Source: Persicaria tinctoria
Lineage: Eukaryota; Streptophyta; Magnoliopsida; Caryophyllales; Polygonaceae
Direction: 5' to 3'
Assembly (NCBI GenBank): GCA_037127255.1
Contig: JBANSL010000018.1
Coordinates: 17,085,175 to 17,149,174, forward strand
DNA length: 64,000 bases
Numbering within the stretch: the first letter of the stretch is position 1; every line of letters starts with the position of its first letter. The position numbers and the translations under genes are program-made. This document shows positions 57,548 through 64,000 of this stretch, piece after piece. A model generated the notes under the pieces. The model was not told the DNA's origin. It made no database searches and worked only from the letters and a program-made list of their open reading frames with translations.

Positions 57548-59236
57548 TGTTATTATATTTAGTGTTAAATGTAATAGGCCTCATGGTAAGTAGTGTGCAC
57601 TCACAGCTAGGTGATCACACATATAAATAAGAGAAAAACCCTATTGAATGTTGATGGTTTTGGAATTTGAAAATTCCCCCTTTTGAATCAAGGAAAAAAC
57701 GGAACCTTGAGTTTCTTCCTCTATTCATCTTCATTTTCTTCAAAATATTACCTTGATTTCTCTCTTGATTCACAAGTCATCATGGTATCAGAGCTTCGGT
57801 GACTGAATCGCTCGTCTTCGCACCATCAAAATCTCTTTTTTGAGCCGATTGCCTTCTTGATGGTTGTCGCCCTCACTCTCGGTCACTCTGTAGTGTTTTG
57901 CTTCTTCTTCTTCAGCATCTCTACTGAGTTTCTCAACTCGCTTCTCATGGCTGACGATCGCACTGAACGTCGGAGAGGTGAGTACAGCAGCCGACCTCAC
58001 AAATCCGCTTTTCATCCATCCATCGGAAAACTCAGGTGATGTTCTCACCCATGTTAAACTTGTTGGTGATAACTATAGACGCTGGAAAAAGGCCATGTCT
58101 AAGGCCCTATCTGTCAAGAACAAACTGGGGTTTGTTGATGGATCTTTGCTCGAAACAACTGAGAACTTTGCAATGTGGAATCGTTCCAATGAGATGGTTT
58201 GCTCTTGGATTCTCAACACTGTGTCAAAGGATATCTACTCCACTCTGGATGAATTTGACACAGCCAGAGAAATGTGGCTAGACCTTAAGGAAAGCTATGG
58301 CCAGCGAAATGGGCCTTTGATTTTTCAAGTGAAAAAGGAAATTCATGAATGTGCTCAAGGAACCACATCAATGATTGAATACTTCACAAACTCAAGGGGT
58401 TGTGGCAACAACTCTCGGGTCTAGTTCCTCCCATTCAGTGTAAGTGTGAAAAATGTGAGTGCAATTTGAATGACCTTATTGATGCTAGAGAGCAAGAGAA
58501 CAAACTGATGAAATTCTTAATGGGTCTAAATGATGGGTATGCTGCTGCTAGGAGACAGATTCTCCTCAACACTCCTCTGCCTACTGCAAGTACTGCTCAT
58601 GCTCTCTTACTGCAGGATGAGACGGGAAACAAAGGCTCCAGACCCTCCCTTCCTCAGGACTCCACAACTCTCAATGCAAACTCAGGCAAGGAGAAGGGAA
58701 AGAGGGACAAGTGTGAGCACTATCATGGCAACCACAAAACTGACAGGTGTTGGGAAGTATTTGGTTACCCACCCTGGCACCCCAAAAGCAAGTTCAAGCC
58801 TCAACTCTCAACATTTGGCACTGGATCTGATGCTAAGGCACGAGACAAAGAAAGCTGACAAGAAGTACAAAAAGCCAATGCCTCTTCTGTGCCTTCAGCT
58901 GGTGCCTCAGGTGCCCCAACTTCAGGCTCCTCCATCATTCAAAATCTGTCTTCTGAAAACCAGCAGCTCTTGCACTCACTTATGAAGTTGCTTGATCAAA
59001 AGAGAGACAAAGCTTCTCAGATCTCCTTGGTAGGTATCTTTCATTGCTTAAACACTGCATTATTTTCAAAGTTATGGATTCTTGATAGTGGAGCCACATA
59101 CCACTTGACCTGCAACCATAAATTTCTGAAAAATCCAAGCCCTCTAACAAAGTCTATCTCAGTCTTCTTACCTGATGATTCACACGGAGAGGTAACTCTC
59201 ACTGGTGATGTTCAATTTATTTTTTTTAGAGTTTAA
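57548..59236 (+). mobile_element. Truncated Copia-type LTR retrotransposon
   Basis: A short LTR (start about 57548-57563, end CA at 57781-57782) is followed immediately by a perfect tRNA-iMet primer site TGGTATCAGAGC (57783-57794), then gag and the beginning of protease. The sequence breaks off after the protease start; integrase, reverse transcriptase and a 3' LTR are absent. Non-autonomous by truncation. Confidence 0.85.
57948..59236 (+). pseudogene. Copia gag-protease remnant
   Basis: Gag reads TNPLFIHPSENSGDVLTHVK...GDNYRRWKKAM, the N-terminal signature of plant Copia gag (Retrotran_gag_3/UBN2-type). It changes frame near 57978 and near 58395-58405. The zinc-knuckle region is CEHYHGNHKTDRCWE, where the second Cys of the CCHC motif is Tyr. 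After a stop at 58857 the frame shifts again to the protease, with active-site WILDSGATYHLTC near 59080, and ends at 59236. Several frameshifts and the missing pol make it non-functional. Confidence 0.85.
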
Positions 59237-59267
59237 AAGATCCAGAGCTTCATAGTATAAGTTAATC

Positions 59268-59586
59268 CCTGTTATACTAAGAGTATCATATACTCAAACC
59301 GTCAAACGGATCACACTTCGGTGTGGCAGAGGAGACTTTTGTTTCTCAATATCTTGGGTTGACTAGATATAAGCGAGGTAGGCTTCGGGATATAGAAGAG
59401 AGGGAGTTCTTCTATGTTGTATCTAGGACTCATAAGGAAAGAGAAATAAAAGTTGTTTGAATCCTACGGGTTGGATAACCCTAGGCGGAGACGTAGGCTG
59501 GTTTAGAGCTGAACTTCGTTAACAACTCAAGTGTTCTTTAATTCTTCTGCATTTACGTTTAAATGTTTGTTTTTGTAAGCTAAAAC
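59268..59586 (+). mobile_element. Possible LTR fragment
   Basis: TGTTATACTAAGAGTATC starts a block with ACGGGTTGGATAACCCTAGG and GCGGAGACGTAGGC near 59468-59500, words typical of the R/U5 part of plant LTRs. It does not match the LTR at 57548. No clear end or target duplication. Confidence 0.35.
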
Positions 59587-59936
59587 AGAACACTGCAGTC
59601 AAAATTTATAATTTTATTAAGTTATCTCATTAATTATATTTGATTTTCAAGATATTTTATTAATACTTCAACTTCTCATTTTGTTAATGGCCTTTTTTTA
59701 CATTATTTATTTGCTAAAATTTTGTGAAATTGATCCCTCACAATTCATTTAGGCATAACTAGAACACTGCAGTCAAAATTTATAATTTTATTAAGTTATC
59801 TCATTAATTATATTTGATTTTCAAGATATTTTATTAATACTTCAACTTCTCATTTTGTTAATGGCCTTTTTTTTACATTATTTATTTGCTAAAATTTTGT
59901 GAAATTGGTCCCTCACAATTCATTTAGGCATAACTA
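59587..59936. repeat. Recent tandem duplication, 174-bp period
   Basis: Two nearly identical copies starting AGAACACTGCAGTCAAAATT at 59587 and 59761; only one base change and a T-run length difference were noticed. AT-rich, non-coding. Confidence 0.92.
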
Positions 59937-60210
59937 TCAGATATTAGTGATTGGGACACTAACGCCTACCCAACTCCTTAAACTAAAATATGTAAAAATC
60001 TGTATTTTCATCCAAATCTTATCAAGAGAGGATTAATCTTGGATAGTCTACTTTGTACATTATTATCTTAATTTATTCAAAATAAATAAATAAAGTAGGT
60101 GTAAATTGATGTATACGTGTTAACCACTACACATTATTATGTCACGCAATAAGAGTGGAATTATTATGACTCCATAGACGATGGAAAAGCTAAATTTGAA
60201 GTAATAAATT

Positions 60211-60254
<44 letters not shown>

Positions 60255-60255
60255 G
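59937..60255. other. AT-rich spacer with (TA)n
   Basis: No gene. Ends in a (TA)n microsatellite at 60213-60252 that also supplies part of the target-site duplication of the next element. Confidence 0.8.
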
Positions 60256-60660
60256 AAAATATTTGGTTAAAAGTCCATTTTTACATGACCTTTTTGCTAA
60301 ATGTCCACCATAATCTTCCTTTTGCTAAATGTCCAAAAACATTTCAAAATACCAAGTTTACCCCTACATTAATTAAACCCCCTCCCCGTATATCCCCGAT
60401 CTCCTATCTCCCTCGCTCTGAACAGAAACCATATGATACAGAGAGGAGAACAACCCCAGATTGCTATCTTCCTTCCATAGAGAATCAGATCTCGTCGGCT
60501 TTTCTCCTGATTCTCCGATCGCCGATTCTACCTCCTCTATCTTCCGCCGCTGTTCTGCCTTCGCCACCTTGCTGCTTCCCCTTGTTCCGGCGTGTCATCA
60601 ATTGAAATTGGAGGATCAATGAGCAAATCAATTGAAATTGAAGGAGCAAGGAGTAGATCT

Positions 60661-60946
60661 ATGGCTTCTTCTAGCGGAAACTCCTCGGGAGAAACAATCA
60701 CGAGCAGCGTCGGGAAGCACCGCCGGAGATCGAGCGCGGAGGAGGACTCGCGGCAGTTGAATACCGATCTACGAGCGGAAGAGGAACAAGTTGGAATCCA
60801 AGCGTGAATCGGCGAGTAGATCTCGGATGAAGAAGCGGAAGCCTCTGGACGATCTGCAAGTTCATATCGCAGATCTGAAGAGGGACAACGATCAGATCCG
60901 CACCGCCGTGTCTGTCACCACGGAGCAGTGCTTAAATGTTGAGGCT
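60661..60946 (+). pseudogene. Captured S1-group bZIP transcription factor fragment
   Basis: Starts MASSSGNSSGETITSS, the typical N-terminus of bZIP11/ATB2-like proteins. After a frameshift near 60765-60772 the basic region and zipper continue in a second frame: ERKRNKLESKRESASRSRMK, then KRKPLDDLQVHIADLKRDND and TTEQCLNVEA, where homology stops. The invariant Asn of the basic region (N-x7-R) is Lys and a further Arg is Ser, so DNA binding would be lost even without the frameshift. The zipper is cut short. Downstream (60985-61130) are scrambled partial copies (e.g. LELLDDLRH). S1 bZIPs are intronless, so this does not tell DNA from RNA capture. Confidence 0.85.
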
Positions 60947-61629
60947 CCTCCGTGTCGAAGCGGTCGGCGCCGGTGAAGGGGTCGGCCATTGGAGCAGAAC
61001 TCGGAAGGCGCCGGTGAAGAAATAATAGAGAATATAGGTATGTGCTTCTTGATCGATCGATCCTTAGATGTGCAGAAATCGGAAGGCGCCGGCCATTGAA
61101 GCAGAAATTGGAGCTTCTGGACGATTTGCGTCATCGATCGATCCTTAGATTTGCGTCATCGATCGAGACTATCTACCTCGGTGGAAAGGTTTCTTCATCT
61201 TCTTCTAATTTATTGCATTCATCTTCTGCTCATTGTCAATTTGTAATCAATTCGATTGGAGTTTCGTTTCCGTGGTTCTATTCTGGAATGAATTTTCAGC
61301 GTCCATTGTTGCTTCTCCAATTCGTGTTGAATTTTCATCTTCGGTGTAGTTAGTATTTCACTTTCTAGTAGCTGAGGATCGACATTTTAGAATTCCTTTG
61401 CCTTCAGTCTAATCTCCTTCCCATGGTTGATTTTCTTTTATTATTTGATGAAATCTCCTTGCTGGATTTGTTAAACAAATTCCGCAATTGAATGATGACT
61501 TTTTTAGTTATTATCTTGGACAATTTGTTAAACAAACCACTATCATACATTCATACTACGAGTATGTGACTATCAATAATCCGGTGACAGCTAGTCCTGC
61601 CGTGATGCTTATTGCTTAGTGATTGATTT

Positions 61630-62560
61630 CTTACCTGTGATAAGAGTGGTGACACAGGTGACAGTGATAAGAATGGTGACATTGGTAAGAGTGATGACAG
61701 CGATAAGGGGTGGTGACAGTGGTGACAGCGATAAGAATGGTGACAGTGATGACAGTGATAGATGTAGTGACAGTGATAGGGGTGGTGACAGCGATAGGGG
61801 TGATGACATCGAAGGGGTGGTGACAGCGATATGGGTGGTGGTGACAACGATAAGGGTGGTGGTGACAACGATAAGGGTGGTGGTGACAACGATAGGGGTG
61901 GTGTTGACAGTGATAGGAATGGTGGTGACAGCGATAGGAGTGGTGACAACGATAGGACGGTGACAGCGATAGGGGTGGTGACAACAATAAGGGTGGTGAC
62001 AGCGATATGGGTGGTGGTGACAACGATAGGAGTGGTGACAACAATAGGGCGGTGACAGCGATAGATGTGGTGACAACAATAAGAGTGGTGACATCAATAT
62101 GAGTGGTGATGACAGTGATAGAGGTGGTGGTGACAGCGATAGGACGGTGACGGCGATAGGGCAGTGACAGCGATAGAGGTGGTGACCGCAATAAAGGTGG
62201 TGACAGCGATATGGGTGGGGTTGACAACGATATGGGTGGTGGTGACAGCGATACGAGTGGTGACAGCGATAGGGCGGTGACAACGATAGAAGTGGCGATA
62301 GCAATAAGGGTGGTGACAGCGATAGGAGTGGTGGTGACAATGATAGGAGTGGTGGTGACAGTGATAGGGCGGTGACAGCGATAGAGGTGGTGACAACAAT
62401 ATGGGTGGTGGTGACAGTGATAGAGGTGGTGGTGACAGCGATACGAGTGGTGGTGACAGCGATAGGGGTGGTGACCGCAATAAGGGTGGTGACAGCGATA
62501 TGGGTGGTGGTGACAGCGATATGAGTTGTGGTGACAGCGATAGGGCGGTGACACTAATCT
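61630..62560. repeat. GGTGACAGCGATA minisatellite (about 0.93 kb)
   Basis: Tandem variants of GTGACAACGATAAGGGTGGTG with unit lengths mostly multiples of 3 (about 15, 18, 21 bp). The period keeps long open frames on both strands (His/Pro/Cys/Tyr-rich on the minus strand, Gly/Asp-rich on the plus), but these are products of the repeat, not genes. Directly adjacent sequence (62540-62740) contains GGTGACACTAAT and inverted TGTCACC words from which the array may have grown. Confidence 0.92.
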
Positions 62561-62913
62561 CGTAAAAAAAAAAATTATCACCCAAAAAATTGTTTATCAT
62601 CATAAATGGGTCACCAAAGTTGTGTCACCAAAGTCATTGACCAGTGTTACCACTTATAAATGTGGTGACACTAATTTCGTTAAAAAAAAAAAAACCGTCA
62701 CCAAATTTTTTCGTGTGTCATCAATGTTGTGTCACCAATTCATTGACTTTGACCGGTCAATGGTCAAAATAAAAATGAGAAGGAAGGAGGGGAATGGGAA
62801 GGAGGGGCAAAAATGTAATATTAGGACATTTTGCAAAAAGGAAAATAAAAGTGGACATTTTGCAAAATGCCTTGTAGAAAATGGACAGTTAGCTAAATGA
62901 CCCTATATATTCG

Positions 62914-63371
62914 TTTTTTTTAAAGTTTATAAACCCCGTAATAATATTTTCATACATATTATTCTATTAATACCATTCAATGCTTTTTATTTTTTTTAAA
63001 GTTAACATCTTTAATAATAAATTTAAAAAATGGGTACCAAAAAATATTAAAAAACATATATATATTAAGAAAAAAAAATTAATAGTTTATTATATTCAAT
63101 CCCTAAGAAAATAATTAAGTACGTACATTACAATTAACATTATTATTGTAATACATCTCATTATTATACTATATTGTAACACAATAACTTGTGTATTGTG
63201 ATACAAATCATATAATATTTCACATTTATTATAATACAATATATTATCATTATTCTACCTACCATTATCACATTGTTTTACAATATTGTTACTAAAAATT
63301 TTATTGAAGAGGTCCTAATCCCCAATTATCTCAATATTAAATTAAGGATACCTTTCTATATATAAAAAAAG
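62914..63371. other. AT-rich spacer
   Basis: No gene. Very AT-rich, with repeated ATTGTAATAC / GTATTGTGATAC words. Confidence 0.6.
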
Positions 63372-64000
63372 GCCAAATTGCAGAAAACCACCCTTTAAAT
63401 AGACTGTTTTGTGTGAAACCACCCCTTAAAACAAAAATTGCAGAAAACCACCCTTTAAAACTGTTTTCTTTGCAAAGTCACACCCATCACCCAATTTTTG
63501 TTAATTAAATGTTAAAGTGCATGAAAATCAACTATATCCTTTTTTTTTTTATTATTTTACTTTACCCAATCAGTATTAATTAATTTTTACCTTTTAACAT
63601 GTTTTTCAAAAGTAATTTTTTTAATAAAATATCATTTTTTATATATAATTTCACACTTATTAGTAAAAACACTATAAAAATAGATATGATTGATGTTTAA
63701 TACCGTATATTTTAAAAAGTGTATATTACTAAAGGGTTACTCAAAGAAAATACATTTTTAAAAAATGATATATTATATAGTTTTTATTATTCTAAAAATA
63801 TGTTCACTATTCCACATACATATTTAGAATAATAAAAACTATATGAAACATTATTTTTAAAAAAAAAAATATTTTCTTCAAGTAGACCTAGTATTACACA
63901 TTTTTTTATATGTATAAAACATAAATTACACATCAATTTTTTATAGAGTTTTTTTGTAAGTATGAAATTATTTTTAAAACAAAAAACATTTTTTTTATAT
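63372..64000. mobile_element. Left end of an element with internal long foldback
   Basis: GGCCAAATTGCAGAAAACCACCC followed by two further CCACCC(C)TTAAA units resembles the GGCCAAATT...terminal repeats of the MULE at 17993. The opposite end is beyond the window. Within it, 63613-63802 and 63817-64000 form a long imperfect inverted repeat around a short loop; the inner 27-bp stem is nearly perfect (ATATAGTTTTTATTATTCTA and its complement). This may be a separate nested foldback MITE. Confidence 0.5.

Larger units (their letters stand above)
60256..62903 (+). mobile_element. Pack-MULE-like element carrying bZIP sequence
   Basis: Both ends contain about 95 bp of diverged inverted repeat built on repeated TTTGC(T/A)AAATGTCC(A) words. 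They are flanked by identical 10-bp sequences TATATATTCG (60246-60255 and 62904-62913), fitting a MULE-type target-site duplication. Inside are a GC-rich leader, a fragment of an S1-group bZIP gene with partial re-duplications, and a 0.9-kb minisatellite. No transposase. Terminal repeats plus host gene sequence is the definition of a Pack-MULE; the superfamily assignment rests on TIR style and duplication length. Confidence 0.8.

Noticed and set aside
61551..62603. Long His/Pro/Tyr/Cys-rich open frames on the minus strand
   Set aside because: They are read-through of a minisatellite whose unit is a multiple of 3; frames overlap on both strands, have no start context and no domain.

Overview
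The window is plant nuclear DNA. It has spliced genes for phenylalanine ammonia-lyase, a vacuolar amino-acid transporter and two plant-type GNAT acetyltransferases, set in AT-rich, repeat-rich intergenic sequence with LTR retrotransposons, a TRIM, CACTA, hAT, Mutator-like, PIF/Harbinger-like, Stowaway and Helitron sequence. Protein similarity and gene structure point to a eudicot, perhaps an asterid; the species cannot be named from sequence alone.

Four genes look intact. PAL (8603-11794, +) has two exons and a promoter with AC elements, an A-box and G-boxes. Two intronless NATA-type N-acetyltransferases (36811-37518 and 45591-46301, both +) are dispersed tandem paralogues. An AVT1-type transporter (47005-53070, -) could be rebuilt by hand as 12 exons and 545 codons plus stop. 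It has two micro-exons (24 and 20 nt) and a 201-bp AT-AC intron with U12-type signals. The second NATA gene and AVT1 converge tail to tail.

Layout: 1-8300, spacer with a hAT MITE (2543-3310) and a CACTA element (4074-7402) nested in an older inverted-repeat element. 8300-11960, PAL. 12-19.4 kb, solo LTR (12260-13160), PIF/Harbinger-like element with a broken MYB/SANT-like gene (14227-17819), MULE (17993-19410). 19.9-23.6 kb, a chimeric region with a phytocystatin exon and a plasma-membrane H+-ATPase fragment, abutting a Gypsy-type LTR. 24.2-30.7 kb, tandem repeats, hAT MITE, a WEB-family exon with an internal stop and hairpin-forming palindromes. 30.9-36.6 kb, Helitron end, LOG exon fragment and decayed Helitron helicase. 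36.8-46.3 kb, the NATA pair separated by LTR-like sequence, a hAT MITE and a complete TRIM (44390-45405). 47-53.1 kb, AVT1. 53.6-64 kb, MULE MITE with perfect 9-bp TSD, hAT element, truncated Copia element, a Pack-MULE-like element with bZIP sequence (60256-62903), and the left end of another element running off the window.

The most notable theme is gene-fragment capture. Five unrelated host-gene pieces (cystatin, H+-ATPase, WEB, LOG, S1 bZIP) lie in or beside transposon sequence, several with splice sites preserved. The second notable feature is the U12-type intron in AVT1. All homology calls are from reading the translations; no database search was run.
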